This document shows positions 8,300-18,746 of a DNA stretch of 64,000 nucleotides, in pieces; positions within the stretch are counted from its first letter, which is position 1; every line of letters begins with the position of its first letter. Location of the stretch: NCBI RefSeq assembly GCF_963664135.1, contig NZ_OY760905.1, forward strand, positions 620,001-684,000, in the 5' to 3' direction. Position numbers and translations under genes: made by a program. The notes beneath the pieces are model-generated. The model saw only the letters and a list, made by a program, of their open reading frames with translations. It was not told where the DNA came from and made no database searches. This DNA comes from an uncultured Acetobacterium sp. GTDB lineage: Bacteria > Bacillota > Clostridia > Eubacteriales > Eubacteriaceae.

Positions 8300-10228
8300 A
8301 TGTTAATGAATATAGAAAATATGCATTTTAGTTACGGCATCCATGAAATTTTTAATGATCTCAACATCTCCATCAACGAAAGAAAGCAAATCGGACTTGT
8401 TGGTCGAAACGGAACTGGTAAATCGACATTATTAAAACTCATTACCGGCGAATTGGTTCCAGACACTGGTCGAATCAACACGAAAAACGGTTTGACCATC
8501 GGCTACCTATCCCAGGAATCCAACATCTCAGAAAATACCACCCTGGTTGAAATGTTAACGGATGTCTTCACACCACTGATTGAGATGGAAAAGCGAATGA
8601 AACGGATTGGTGATGAGATTGCACGCTCCTCGGGCGATGATCAGGAAAAACTGATGCATGAATTTGGCGAACTGCAGGAAGCCTTTGCGGCCCAAAATGG
8701 TTACGCGTATCCCAGCCGCATCCGGGGCGTCATCAATGGGCTCGGTTTTAAACCCGAGGATCAGGATAAAGCCTTCTCGATGCTCAGCGGCGGCGAAAAA
8801 ACCCGGGCAACCCTGGGGCAGATTCTGCTGCAGGAGCCAGAACTGCTGCTCCTTGATGAGCCCACCAACTACCTGGATATTGATGCGCTCCAATGGTTGG
8901 AACAATATTTAAAAAACTACCCTGGAACCTTTATGATTGTTTCCCATGACCGTTACTTCATCGACAAGGTCTGTACGACAATCATCGAAGTGACTCAGAA
9001 AAATGTCAAGGAATACGCCGGAAACTATACCCAGTACGCCATCAAAAAACGTCAGGATATGTTGGAGCAGAGCCATCAGTTCCAACAGCAAGCCAAAGAA
9101 ATTAAGCACCAACAGGAAGTGATAGATCGGTTCCGGGCCTACAACTCCATAAAAAGCTCAAAACGGGCTTCCAGTCGGGAGAAAGCCTTAAGCAAGATCG
9201 AGTTGATTGACAAGGTCGAAACTGCCCACAATAGCCATTTTAGCTTCATCCCCAGGGTTAAGAGCGGCAATGATGTTTTAGAAATCACCAACATCAAAAA
9301 ATCCTTTGGCGATCGGCTGCTTTTTCAAAATATGAATTTCGAAATTCACCGGGGTGATAAAATTGGTATCATCGGTCCCAATGGTGCCGGCAAAACCACC
9401 CTTTTTCGCATTCTCCAGGGAAAATTAGCGGCTGACGCCGGAGAAATCCGCTTAGGTCAAAAGGTTCATATTGGTTATTTTGATCAGGAACATCAGGATT
9501 TAAAAAAATTCTACAATGAAAACCTCTTAGAAGCCCTTTGGGATGTGGATTCAAAACTGACTGAGGGAGAATTGCGAAACATTCTGGCAGCTTTTTTATT
9601 TGTGGGAGATGAAGTTTTTAAACCCATTGATACCCTTTCCGGTGGCGAAAAAGCCCGATTGCTACTGGCCAGACTAATGATTTCCCAGTCGAATTTCCTG
9701 CTGATGGATGAACCGACCAATCACATTGACATGGATACCAAAGAAATTCTGGAGAATGCCTTAGCTCAATATGAAGGCACCCTGCTTTTTATCTCGCATG
9801 ACCGCTATTTCTTAAACCGGATCGCCAATAAAATCTATCAGTTTTCGATTGATGGCATGGAAATTCATTTAGGCAACTATGATGATTACTTAAAACACAA
9901 AGTGGAAGCATCTGAACGGGAAGCGGTTCTCGCTGAAGAATCCAAAACAATCGTAACCAAAACACAGCAAAAAACAGATCGTAAGAAACTAAAAGAAGAG
10001 GAGGCCAGAATTCGCCTTTTAAAGAAAAAAGTTAAAACGATTGAAGAAGCGATCCTGAATCTGGAACAGAAAATCGAGACAATCGAAGAAACGATGTGTG
10101 CTCCAGATTTCTACGACAACCTCTCGCTGGCAGCTGAAATTAATCTTTCCTATGAAGATCACAAGCAAAAATTATCCGAACTCACCGACGAATGGGAAGA
10201 AGCCCTGATGACGCTGGAAACATTATAA
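8300..10228 (+). CDS. ABC-F family ATP-binding protein (YdiF-like)
   Basis: A 642-residue soluble protein with two ABC ATPase domains and no membrane segment, typical of ABC-F ribosome-associated factors. Domain 1 has Walker A GRNGTGKST (35-43), the LSGGEKTR signature and LLLLDEPTNYLD. Domain 2 has GPNGAGKTT, LSGGEKARLLLARL and LLMDEPTNHID. The linker between them (about 240-310) is charged and helical, and a C-terminal coiled coil rich in Lys and Glu (about 545-642) follows. Its position beside rex matches ydiF in Bacillus. The family acts on stalled or specialised ribosomes, and some members give antibiotic protection, but nothing here indicates resistance. AGGTGA precedes the ATG. Confidence 0.92.
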   Translation: MLMNIENMHFSYGIHEIFNDLNISINERKQIGLVGRNGTGKSTLLKLITGELVPDTGRINTKNGLTIGYLSQESNISENTTLVEMLTDVFTPLIEMEKRMKRIGDEIARSSGDDQEKLMHEFGELQEAFAAQNGYAYPSRIRGVINGLGFKPEDQDKAFSMLSGGEKTRATLGQILLQEPELLLLDEPTNYLDIDALQWLEQYLKNYPGTFMIVSHDRYFIDKVCTTIIEVTQKNVKEYAGNYTQYAIKKRQDMLEQSHQFQQQAKEIKHQQEVIDRFRAYNSIKSSKRASSREKALSKIELIDKVETAHNSHFSFIPRVKSGNDVLEITNIKKSFGDRLLFQNMNFEIHRGDKIGIIGPNGAGKTTLFRILQGKLAADAGEIRLGQKVHIGYFDQEHQDLKKFYNENLLEALWDVDSKLTEGELRNILAAFLFVGDEVFKPIDTLSGGEKARLLLARLMISQSNFLLMDEPTNHIDMDTKEILENALAQYEGTLLFISHDRYFLNRIANKIYQFSIDGMEIHLGNYDDYLKHKVEASEREAVLAEESKTIVTKTQQKTDRKKLKEEEARIRLLKKKVKTIEEAILNLEQKIETIEETMCAPDFYDNLSLAAEINLSYEDHKQKLSELTDEWEEALMTLETL

Positions 10229-10265
10229 ACTATTATTTATTATAAAAAAACCTATGGAGGAAAAA

Positions 10266-10499
10266 ATGGAACTGACAATTAATGAAAAACGTGTTTTAAA
10301 TACCCTGTTTAAAGATGTAAAAGGAACAACCCGCAATACCATGCTGATTGCCCTTTATGCAGCCAAACCAACCGATGATGAATCACCGGATGCCCAGGCA
10401 ATGATCGCCCTGATCAATGGCCTGATCGTCAAACTGGCAGAATTGGAACAACCAGAAATGGAAATCCTGTTCGCCGGTATTCCCTACGACGTCAATTAA
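10266..10499 (+). CDS. Small conserved-looking protein of unknown function
   Basis: A 77-residue acidic protein beginning MELTINEKRVLNTLFKDV. I do not recognise the family. It looks largely helical, has no membrane segment and ends in GIPYDVN. The start at 10266 is chosen because GGAGG (10256-10260) lies 5 nt before it; an in-frame ATG at 10254 overlaps that site and cannot use it. The gene sits 37 bp after the ABC-F gene with no terminator between them, so it is probably read from the same transcript. A strong bidirectional terminator follows. Confidence 0.7.
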   Translation: MELTINEKRVLNTLFKDVKGTTRNTMLIALYAAKPTDDESPDAQAMIALINGLIVKLAELEQPEMEILFAGIPYDVN

Positions 10500-10520
10500 T
10501 CAGCTAACAAACTGCAAATA

Positions 10521-10552
10521 AAAAGGCAGCCTCATTTTTGAGACTGCCTTTT
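10521..10552. terminator. Bidirectional terminator between the small ORF and groEL
   Basis: AAAAGGCAG pairs with CTGCCTTTT, with an inner CTC/GAG extension and T-rich tracts on both sides. It serves the plus-strand ABC-F unit and the minus-strand groESL operon. Confidence 0.85.
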
Positions 10553-10582
10553 ATTTATCTTAGAATTGATGAAGCCAGAGGC

Positions 10583-12241
<1,659 letters not shown>

Positions 12242-12244
12242 TTA

Positions 12245-12529
12245 TTATTCTACGATTGCTAAAATATCAGCTTGACGAATGATTAAAAATTCTTCTTCCC
12301 CAATTTTAACTTCACTGCCTGAATATTTGGAATAGATGACTTCATCATCCACTTTCACATCCAATGGCACTTTTTTGCCATCAATAATTTCTCCAGTTCC
12401 GACTGCAACTACTTTTCCTTGTTGTGGCTTTTCCTGCGCAGATCCTGGTAAAACAATTCCACCTAAAGTTTTTACTTCTTCAGCTTTAACTTTAATTACT
12501 ACTTTGTCACCTAAAGGTCTTAAACTCAT
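12245..12529 (-). CDS. groS: 10 kDa co-chaperonin GroES
   Basis: A 94-residue GroES, the lid of the GroEL chamber. It begins [13 protein letters not shown] and carries the mobile-loop region [11 protein letters not shown]-like (here [13 protein letters not shown]) and the C-terminal strand [12 protein letters not shown]. The start at 12529 follows GGAGG (complement of 12535-12539); an in-frame upstream extension would cross that site and the CIRCE element. It is the first gene of the groESL operon. Confidence 0.97.
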   Translation of the reverse strand: MSLRPLGDKVVIKVKAEEVKTLGGIVLPGSAQEKPQQGKVVAVGTGEIIDGKKVPLDVKVDDEVIYSKYSGSEVKIGEEEFLIIRQADILAIVE

Positions 12530-12579
12530 TTTTTCCTCCATTTGATTATATTGGGTACTTTGTACCTTTTTTTCTTTTA

Positions 12580-12606
12580 TTAGCACTCATTCATCTTGAG
12601 TGCTAA
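12580..12606 (-). promoter_or_regulatory. CIRCE operator (HrcA site)
   Basis: TTAGCACTC and GAGTGCTAA separated by exactly 9 bp form a perfect match to the CIRCE consensus. It lies between the groES promoter and the start codon, so HrcA should repress groESL here. Confidence 0.97.
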
Positions 12607-12610
12607 TAGT

Positions 12611-12639
12611 ATTTTAAATGATTTACAGATTGATTGCAA
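12611..12639 (-). promoter_or_regulatory. groESL promoter
   Basis: On the minus strand TTGCAA (complement of 12634-12639) and TAAAAT (complement of 12611-12616) have a 17-bp spacer, immediately upstream of CIRCE. Confidence 0.8.
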
Positions 12640-12764
12640 GTTTTTTTTCCCTTTTTGGTCATCTTAATTTTTTTTAAGGTTGTTTTAATTTTTAAAGAGG
12701 GTACTGAGCTCTTTATATAAATGAGTTTACCCTTTTATCATTAACGTTTCAATTAAGGCCAATG

Positions 12765-13778
12765 TTATTGTCGGGTTCCGATCTTGAGCCCAGGAATGCC
12801 ATTGAGACTCAGATCGCTCACTTCCCCATTCATATAATTATAATATGCCATCGATCCAATCATCGCAGCATTATCAGTACAAAGGATCGGATCAGGATAA
12901 TATAACGTCATGCCTGCTTCTGCAGCAGCTTTTTCCATCATTTTTCTGAGTAGCGAATTACAGGACACCCCGCCGGCCATACAAATGGTCTTCATCCCAA
13001 TACTTTTGGCGCAAGCGATGGTTTTAATAACCAACACCTCAATAACAGCCATTTGGAACGAGGCGGCGACGTCATTTGGATTTACTTCTTCATTTTTCAT
13101 TTTTTTGCCGTTGAGGTAATTAAGCACCGCCGATTTCAAGCCACTGAAACTAAAATCATACTTCGTTTTGTCCAAAAGAACCCGGGGAAAAGGGATTGCC
13201 TCTGGGTTACCATTTTGGGCCGCTTTATCAATGGCTGGGCCGCCAGGATAACCCAAACCCAACACCCGGGAAATTTTATCAAAGGCTTCTCCAGCAGCGT
13301 CATCGATGGTTCTTCCTAGCACTTTAAATGTCTGGTAATCTTCGACCAGCACCAGATGGCTGTGGCCGCCAGATACCACCAAGGTCAGAAAGGGCGGTGT
13401 AAGTTCCGGATATTGCAAAAAATTTGCAGCAATATGGCCTTCAATATGATGAACACCAATCAGCGGTTTTCCCAGACTATAGGCCATTGCTTTCGCGGTC
13501 GACAGCCCAATGAGCAGGGCGCCCACCAGTCCCGGGCCATTGGTCACCCCAATGGCGTCCACTTCGGCCAGGGTCAACTGGCTTTCTTCAAGGGCTTCGT
13601 CAATGATATAAGGCAGTTTGGTCACATGGTTTCGGGAAGCAATCTCCGGCACCACGCCTCCGTATTTCTGGTGAATGTCAATCTGAGAATAGATTCGATT
13701 GGTCAATATTTTTCGGCCATCTTCCACAATGGCCACGGATGTTTCGTCACAGGATGTCTCAATGCTAAGAATTTTCAT
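12765..13778 (-). CDS. tsaD: tRNA N6-adenosine threonylcarbamoyltransferase TsaD
   Basis: This 337-residue protein is the catalytic subunit that transfers the threonylcarbamoyl group to A37 of ANN-decoding tRNAs. The ASKHA fold start KILSIETSCDETSVA, the metal motif HIEGH (111-115), the VVSGGHSHLV segment and the C-terminal GGVSCNSLLR and DNAAMIG motifs are all present. TsaB and RimI are encoded just upstream on the same strand, separated only by the DUF1461 gene. TsaC and TsaE are not in the window. The ATG follows GAGGTAAAC. Confidence 0.97.
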   Translation of the reverse strand: MKILSIETSCDETSVAIVEDGRKILTNRIYSQIDIHQKYGGVVPEIASRNHVTKLPYIIDEALEESQLTLAEVDAIGVTNGPGLVGALLIGLSTAKAMAYSLGKPLIGVHHIEGHIAANFLQYPELTPPFLTLVVSGGHSHLVLVEDYQTFKVLGRTIDDAAGEAFDKISRVLGLGYPGGPAIDKAAQNGNPEAIPFPRVLLDKTKYDFSFSGLKSAVLNYLNGKKMKNEEVNPNDVAASFQMAVIEVLVIKTIACAKSIGMKTICMAGGVSCNSLLRKMMEKAAAEAGMTLYYPDPILCTDNAAMIGSMAYYNYMNGEVSDLSLNGIPGLKIGTRQ

Positions 13779-13904
13779 GTTTACCTCGATTAGAATTACT
13801 CGTAATTTGTACTTCAGTTTATCTTCATATTACCGCACCGAACAATTGTTAATCAGTTGTCGATGCTACTTCGTATGTATGTACTTATCCTTCGTTTTAT
13901 CACC

Positions 13905-14609
13905 CTAGCTTTTGAATTTTTCGCGTCTTTTTAATAACACGAACCCCGATCCCAGCGTGGTGAGTCCCAGGGGTACCATAATGTAGACGACCATCCGGCT
14001 AATCATCGCGAAGAAGAAGGGCTCAGGGACAATCCAGATCAACCGATCTGTTGATGGGTCCATCATCCATAAGTCATTGGAAAAAAACAGCTGATGAAAG
14101 AGAATGAACGTGTCATTAAAATTAAAAATAAAGTTCAATCCAATGACCAGAAGGATCACCAAAAAAATAGCCGATCCATAAAACAAGGCCTTGATGATAG
14201 CCTTCCAGTTATATTTTAAAAGAATCAGAAAAGCAATTAAAGCCAGAATCATCGCGGCATCTCGAAGCCCGAGAAAAAATAGCAGTAAATCCCTCACATC
14301 ATCCATATGGGTGATTTCTTTCTCATTGAAAATAGACACGCTTTCATTTACATTTTTGGCGTTTTCCGGAGCCAAGCGGGCTTTAATATCAAAATCCTCT
14401 CGGGTTCCTTTTAGGTAGTTAATTATTTCATCCACCACCAGTTCCATGTCCGGCGGATAAATACCGGTATTCTGGGTTACCTGGTTTTTTTCCATCTGAT
14501 CCATATAAAAAGCTTTGTCAAATACGGCTGCTTCAATGCCACTGACAAAAATGATGAAGGGAAAAAGCACTCCCAGCAGCATTGAAAAAATTTTGATGGT
14601 TTTATTCAA
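13905..14609 (-). CDS. TIGR01906/DUF1461 family integral membrane protein
   Basis: A membrane protein of about 234 residues matching the TIGR01906 (DUF1461) family of unknown function. A first helix (SMLLGVLFPFIIFVSGI) is followed by an outside loop of about 85 residues, then helices near DAAMILALIAFLILL, AIFLVILLVIGLNFI and MVVYIMVPLGLTTLG. The tail is basic (LKRREKFKS), suggesting it lies inside. The start is not certain. GGAGG on the minus strand is only 1 nt before an ATG at 14615 but 7 nt before the TTG at 14609, so I take the TTG. The gene overlaps the end of rimI and lies inside the tsaB-rimI-tsaD cluster, so co-transcription is likely. Confidence 0.75.
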   Translation of the reverse strand: MNKTIKIFSMLLGVLFPFIIFVSGIEAAVFDKAFYMDQMEKNQVTQNTGIYPPDMELVVDEIINYLKGTREDFDIKARLAPENAKNVNESVSIFNEKEITHMDDVRDLLLFFLGLRDAAMILALIAFLILLKYNWKAIIKALFYGSAIFLVILLVIGLNFIFNFNDTFILFHQLFFSNDLWMMDPSTDRLIWIVPEPFFFAMISRMVVYIMVPLGLTTLGSGFVLLKRREKFKS

Positions 14610-15045
14610 GTCCATACCTCCACATGATGATTGCATCCATTCCCGTGCCATAGTAGTCTTTCCGTCGGCCTTCACGGGTAAAACCGTTTTTTAAATAAAA
14701 ATTAATCGCTGGCTGGTTGTCCCCACGCACTTCCAGAGTCATCCCCATACAGCCTTTCTCAAAAGCCAGCGTCAACATCTCATTCATAATTGCTTGGCCA
14801 ACCCCGGTCTGTCGGTATTCTTCCAGTACGGCGATATTAGTAATGTGCGCTTCATCAATTACCTGCCAGAAGCCACCAAATCCAATAATTTCGCCATCAG
14901 CTTCGGCCACAATATAATTGGAGAGGATGTTTTTTGTTTCAGCCTGATAAGAATCCTGAGTCCAATTATGTTTAAAACAAGCCTCATCCACCTTAAAAAC
15001 CCCAAACACATCCCGGGATTGCATTAAACGATAGCTGATCATCAT
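14602..15045 (-). CDS. rimI: Ribosomal protein S18-alanine N-acetyltransferase RimI
   Basis: A 147-residue GNAT acetyltransferase. The acetyl-CoA loop is in EEYRQTGVGQAIM, and MTLEVRGDNQPAINFYLKNGFTREG is the usual RimI core with its late Tyr. RimI acetylates the N-terminal alanine of ribosomal protein S18 in E. coli; in Firmicutes it is typically encoded next to tsaB and tsaD, as here. Its ATG overlaps the tsaB stop (ATGA), showing translational coupling. Confidence 0.9.
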   Translation of the reverse strand: MMISYRLMQSRDVFGVFKVDEACFKHNWTQDSYQAETKNILSNYIVAEADGEIIGFGGFWQVIDEAHITNIAVLEEYRQTGVGQAIMNEMLTLAFEKGCMGMTLEVRGDNQPAINFYLKNGFTREGRRKDYYGTGMDAIIMWRYGLE

Positions 15046-15728
15046 TTTTTATGCTCTTCGGCGTAAGAAGGCCGGATATAAAAGGGCTCAACTTCCCGAT
15101 AATGACTGGTTTCCCCTTTTAATGCCCGTTCCAATACCAGGGCTCCCGCTGATGACGCCCGATTCATATTGAGATAATTGGGTACGATCCGACTTTCCGG
15201 GCAAGCGTCTAATAGAGTCTCTGAAAACCGGGGAAGTCCATCACCTAGAAAATAGATGGTCTCATTTCTCACTTTTAAAAAAGCAATGAGATCATCAATT
15301 TCCATCACCGAATCGGCCATATCCCGAACCAGATGGCCATCTTCAAAATGGAAAACGCCAGTATAGGTCTGATTTCGCTGGGCATCCAGAACCGGACAGA
15401 TAAGACCATTGGCAAAGGGAATATTCATCGCCAAACTTTCCAGGGTGGATACCCCCACCACCGGTTTATTCAGAGCATGAGCAAATCCTTTGACGGTAGC
15501 CATGCCGATGCGCAGCCCGGTAAACGAACCGGGGCCGGAAACAATGCCAAAAACATCAATATCCTGAATTGAAAGACCGCCATCACTAAGTAAATGATCA
15601 ATGGCAATCATCAGTTTTTTCGAATGTTTTTTTTGATGGTTGATAATCATTTCGCCAACTAATTTTTCTTCATTTAATATGGCGACCGATGCCACAATTG
15701 TTGATGTATCAATGGTGAGTGTATTCAT
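15042..15728 (-). CDS. tsaB: tRNA threonylcarbamoyladenosine biosynthesis protein TsaB
   Basis: A 228-residue protein, normal TsaB size. It begins MNTLTIDTSTIVASVAI and has the family block GSFTGLRIGMATVKGFAHA. TsaB is the non-catalytic paralogue of TsaD and scaffolds it during t6A synthesis. The ATG at 15728 follows AAAGGAAAG; in-frame sequence further upstream lies in an inverted repeat and is not coding. The C-terminus overlaps rimI by 4 bp. It is the first gene of the tsaB-rimI-DUF1461-tsaD cluster. Confidence 0.93.
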   Translation of the reverse strand: MNTLTIDTSTIVASVAILNEEKLVGEMIINHQKKHSKKLMIAIDHLLSDGGLSIQDIDVFGIVSGPGSFTGLRIGMATVKGFAHALNKPVVGVSTLESLAMNIPFANGLICPVLDAQRNQTYTGVFHFEDGHLVRDMADSVMEIDDLIAFLKVRNETIYFLGDGLPRFSETLLDACPESRIVPNYLNMNRASSAGALVLERALKGETSHYREVEPFYIRPSYAEEHKK

Positions 15729-15759
15729 ATTTTCTTTCCTTTTATCTGTATTAAATTCG

Positions 15760-15797
15760 ATTGCAAAAATGCCGTGAGCTTTGTAGCCAGTTTCGCA
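15760..15797 (+). repeat. Dispersed palindromic repeat, copy A
   Basis: The unit ATTGC(A/G)A...GCCGTGAGCTTTGT...CAGTTTCGCA aligns without gaps over about 38 bp with units at 25465-25514 (opposite strand) and 33118-33162. By eye it differs from them at about 9 and 8 positions. It lies in the 5' spacer of tsaB and overlaps the left arm of the longer inverted repeat there. Confidence 0.6.
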
Positions 15798-15886
15798 CGA
15801 AACAATTTTTACACTAGGGCGAACAACCTCTGCTTGTGCTGTTCGCCTGCACGTTACAAAATTATTTGTGAAACTGGACACAAAGC
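15778..15886. repeat. Long inverted repeat upstream of tsaB
   Basis: Outer arms of 17 bp (15778-15794 and 15870-15886, two mismatches) enclose an inner hairpin GGCGAACA/TGTTCGCC with a 14-nt loop. The right arm is itself a reversed partial copy of the dispersed unit, so the element looks like two inverted copies around a core. The rest of the 324-bp spacer is AT-rich and holds no gene apart from the GH3 terminator. Confidence 0.75.
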
Positions 15887-15960
15887 AACTACTGTTTGTC
15901 GTTTAAAATTTTCACAATTTTTTAATATTAAATTACTTTATAAATTTTATGTTATTCAAA

Positions 15961-16008
15961 CAAAGACAAAGAGAAGGTACCGACCATTGATTATCCATCG
16001 ATCGGTAC
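15961..16008 (-). terminator. Likely terminator of the GH3 gene
   Basis: On the minus strand GTACCGATC pairs with GGTCGGTAC (one wobble) and is followed by a T-rich tract (complement of 15961-15976). It starts 45 bp after the GH3 stop. Confidence 0.65.
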
Positions 16009-16052
16009 ACTTTTCCATAATCAATCTTTATTCTTTTAAACACCGCGATTCG

Positions 16053-18656
16053 CTATTTCTTTTTAATCTTCGCCAGCGCTTTTAGATCGCTATCGATCGC
16101 TTTGAGTTTTTCATCTGAAAAGAAATCATCCGGCAGTAGTTTCTGCGCCTTATCAAAACAAATTCCCATTTTGATTGCCATTTGCAGATAATCACTTTCA
16201 AAGGTTTCATCGCCAAAATAATTTCGGAGGATCTTCATGACATCCTCATCATCGACCAGATCCCGCACTTTTGAATTGATACAAAGGTATTCATCCTCGG
16301 TGCCGCCGAAAAGACTTTTGAAAAAGCCTTTTTTCTTCTCGGTACAATTAACCAGTTTCTCGAAAGTAACCCCTTCCAGGGATTCATCCGAATTGACCAG
16401 TTCGATAATCTTATCAATGCATTCTTCGGTGAAGATCCCATTGGAAAACTCAACCAGTTTGCGCAGCGGAGTGTTCGCCAACATGGTCATAAAAAAATCA
16501 TCTTCTCTGGTTTGGTCATCTCCCATGATCTCTTCAAATCCGTTGAGCAGCAGCTTTAAGATGGTCTGTCCTCGATCGGTTTTTTCAAAATCGCTGAGAT
16601 AGGACAACGAATTGATGGGATGGATCAGGTCTTTAGTAATTTCAACCTGGTAGACAATCGGCAAATCTCGGCTGGATGAGCCGATATAGATCTGGTGACA
16701 GCCGGACTCATGTTCCCATGATTTTGTGGTGGGATTATAATAGAAAAAATCACTGAGTCCAATTTCAAAGCTCACTTCCGCCGACCGTCCCCCAGGAATA
16801 AACACCTTTTTAAAATCACGGAGTTCTCGAACCGGACGAAGGATTGCGGTATCAGCCTTTCCGGTATAGAGCTGAATGATTTCTTTACCATTCATTTCGC
16901 CGGTATTTGTAACCCGGCATCTTACAATCACTGTTTTCTCCGCATCGATGGTCAACTCGGGTTCATCGAAGGATTCATAGCTAAAATGCGTGTAGCTAAG
17001 CCCAAAACCAAAGGGAAATCGCACCTTCTTTTTAGTAAAGTCGTAATAGCGATAACCAACGAAGATACTCTCTCCGTAAACTACCTCATCGTGAATTCCC
17101 GGAAAGTTAATGTATGCCGGGGTATCTTCCAAGCGCACCGGAATGGTTTCGGCCAGTTTTCCGCAGAAATTATTTTCACCAAATAAGAGCTTGGCAATGG
17201 CATCGCCACCAGCCTGTCCGCCTAAGAACATTTCGATGATCGCTTTGGGCTGATGTTCCCAGCTCATATCCACGACTCCACCGTTTTGAATGATCACCAC
17301 CGTTTTAGGTTGAACCTTACAGATCTTGCGAATCAGAGCAATTTGTTTTTGGGGCAGATTCAGATGGGTACGGTCATAGCCTTCAGATTCGTCATGATCT
17401 GGCAAGCCCACAAATAATAAGGCCATTTCTGAATTTTTCGCAACTTCCACAGCCTGTTCTGCCAGATGGATCTGTTCTACTACCTCATCATGAAGATAAC
17501 CCTGATGCGGGAAAAGCTGAATTTCATCACCAACAATTTTTTTAATTCGTTCATAGGGCGAATCGATATGATAAGGGTTTATTTTTGAACTGCCGCTCCC
17601 CTGATAACGCGGATCAAAAGCCATACTACCGATAATGGCCAGCTTCCTGATTTTCTTCATCTCAATCGGCAAAATTTCATCGTCATTCTTTAGCAGCACC
17701 ATGCTCTCAACCGCTGCCAGATGGGCAATTTTATGATGACCTTTGGGCTCAATTTCCGTATTCGTTGAAAAGCTTCGTCGATTTTCCTTTGCCTCAAATG
17801 AAAAGCGAATCAGCCGTTCCACCATTTCATTTAAAATAGTAACTTTTAACTTGCCTTCTTTAATCCGGTCAAATATTTTTTGGTTATTGATCCCGCCATT
17901 GCCAGGCATTTCCAGATCCATTCCGGCTACGACGCCTTTTACCCGATCGTAGACGGCGCCCCAATCGGACATGACAATTCCTTCAAATCCCCATTCTTCC
18001 CGGAGCAGTTTGGTGAGAAAATAATTACTTTGGGATACAAATTTACCGTTAATGCTATTATAAGAACACATCACTGCCATCGGTTTGCCTTCTTTGATAG
18101 CAATTTCAAATGGTTTTAGATAGATTTCCCGAAGAGCACGGACATCAATTTTTTCGTCTACCGTCATTCGGCGGGTTTCCTGATTATTGGCGAGATAATG
18201 TTTCACGGTTGTTCCCACTCCATGGCTTTTTGCACCCAAAATAAAGTTTTTTCCCAGTCGCCCTGATAATAGCGGATCTTCTGAAAAATATTCAAAATTT
18301 CGTCCGCACAGGGGCGAGCGTTTAATATTGATTCCCGGCCCCAGAATCAGATCAACACCCAGAACCCTGGCTTCTATTGCAATGGTTTTACCGACAAATT
18401 CCAACAATCCTTCATCCCATGAACAAGCAGAAAGCACTGCCGGCGGAAAACAGGTGGCGGGCTTTCCCTGGGGAATTCCAAAGGACCCATCTTGATCAAT
18501 CACCCGCATCCCATGAGGACCGTCGGCCATGATCACTGGTTCAATGCCGTATTTGAGGTAACCCATGGTCTCCCAATCCGTTCGACCTGAACAAAGGGAG
18601 ACCATTTCTTCTAAACTCATGTTTCTTCTTATTTTTTTAATTAATCCGTCATCCAT
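16053..18656 (-). CDS. Glycoside hydrolase family 3 beta-glucosidase-like enzyme
   Basis: An 867-residue GH3 enzyme with no signal peptide, so it should be cytoplasmic. The TIM-barrel half carries MADGPHG, the KHYLANNQE motif (about 152-160) and the nucleophile aspartate in VMSDWGA (about 231). The second alpha/beta domain follows (LLKNDDEILPI ... LFVGLPDHDESEGYDR), with the likely acid/base glutamate in ESEGYDR. Next is the fibronectin-III-like domain from about 560 (YGESIFVGYRYYDFTKKKVRFPFGFGLSYT region). A C-terminal extension of about 150 residues (from about 700) is beyond the usual family length and I do not recognise it. Substrate specificity (beta-glucoside or beta-xyloside) cannot be set from sequence. 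It is flanked by proC and tsaB on the same strand but separated by hairpins. Confidence 0.9.
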   Translation of the reverse strand: MDDGLIKKIRRNMSLEEMVSLCSGRTDWETMGYLKYGIEPVIMADGPHGMRVIDQDGSFGIPQGKPATCFPPAVLSACSWDEGLLEFVGKTIAIEARVLGVDLILGPGINIKRSPLCGRNFEYFSEDPLLSGRLGKNFILGAKSHGVGTTVKHYLANNQETRRMTVDEKIDVRALREIYLKPFEIAIKEGKPMAVMCSYNSINGKFVSQSNYFLTKLLREEWGFEGIVMSDWGAVYDRVKGVVAGMDLEMPGNGGINNQKIFDRIKEGKLKVTILNEMVERLIRFSFEAKENRRSFSTNTEIEPKGHHKIAHLAAVESMVLLKNDDEILPIEMKKIRKLAIIGSMAFDPRYQGSGSSKINPYHIDSPYERIKKIVGDEIQLFPHQGYLHDEVVEQIHLAEQAVEVAKNSEMALLFVGLPDHDESEGYDRTHLNLPQKQIALIRKICKVQPKTVVIIQNGGVVDMSWEHQPKAIIEMFLGGQAGGDAIAKLLFGENNFCGKLAETIPVRLEDTPAYINFPGIHDEVVYGESIFVGYRYYDFTKKKVRFPFGFGLSYTHFSYESFDEPELTIDAEKTVIVRCRVTNTGEMNGKEIIQLYTGKADTAILRPVRELRDFKKVFIPGGRSAEVSFEIGLSDFFYYNPTTKSWEHESGCHQIYIGSSSRDLPIVYQVEITKDLIHPINSLSYLSDFEKTDRGQTILKLLLNGFEEIMGDDQTREDDFFMTMLANTPLRKLVEFSNGIFTEECIDKIIELVNSDESLEGVTFEKLVNCTEKKKGFFKSLFGGTEDEYLCINSKVRDLVDDEDVMKILRNYFGDETFESDYLQMAIKMGICFDKAQKLLPDDFFSDEKLKAIDSDLKALAKIKKK

Positions 18657-18746
18657 GATTCGATCATCTCCTTAGTGGATCAACCAAACTAAAGTAATAA
18701 CACTTAAATTTGCGCGCAGTTTGCGCATTATGCTGTTTTATGTCAA

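Noticed and set aside
12694-12714. AAAGAG/CTCTTT hairpin as a terminator of tsaD
   Set aside because: The stem is only 6 bp and the minus strand after it is A-rich rather than T-rich.
13838-13856. CCGCACCGAACAATTG upstream of tsaD as a PurBox
   Set aside because: The core is present but the A/T positions before it are GCA, and no second box is nearby.
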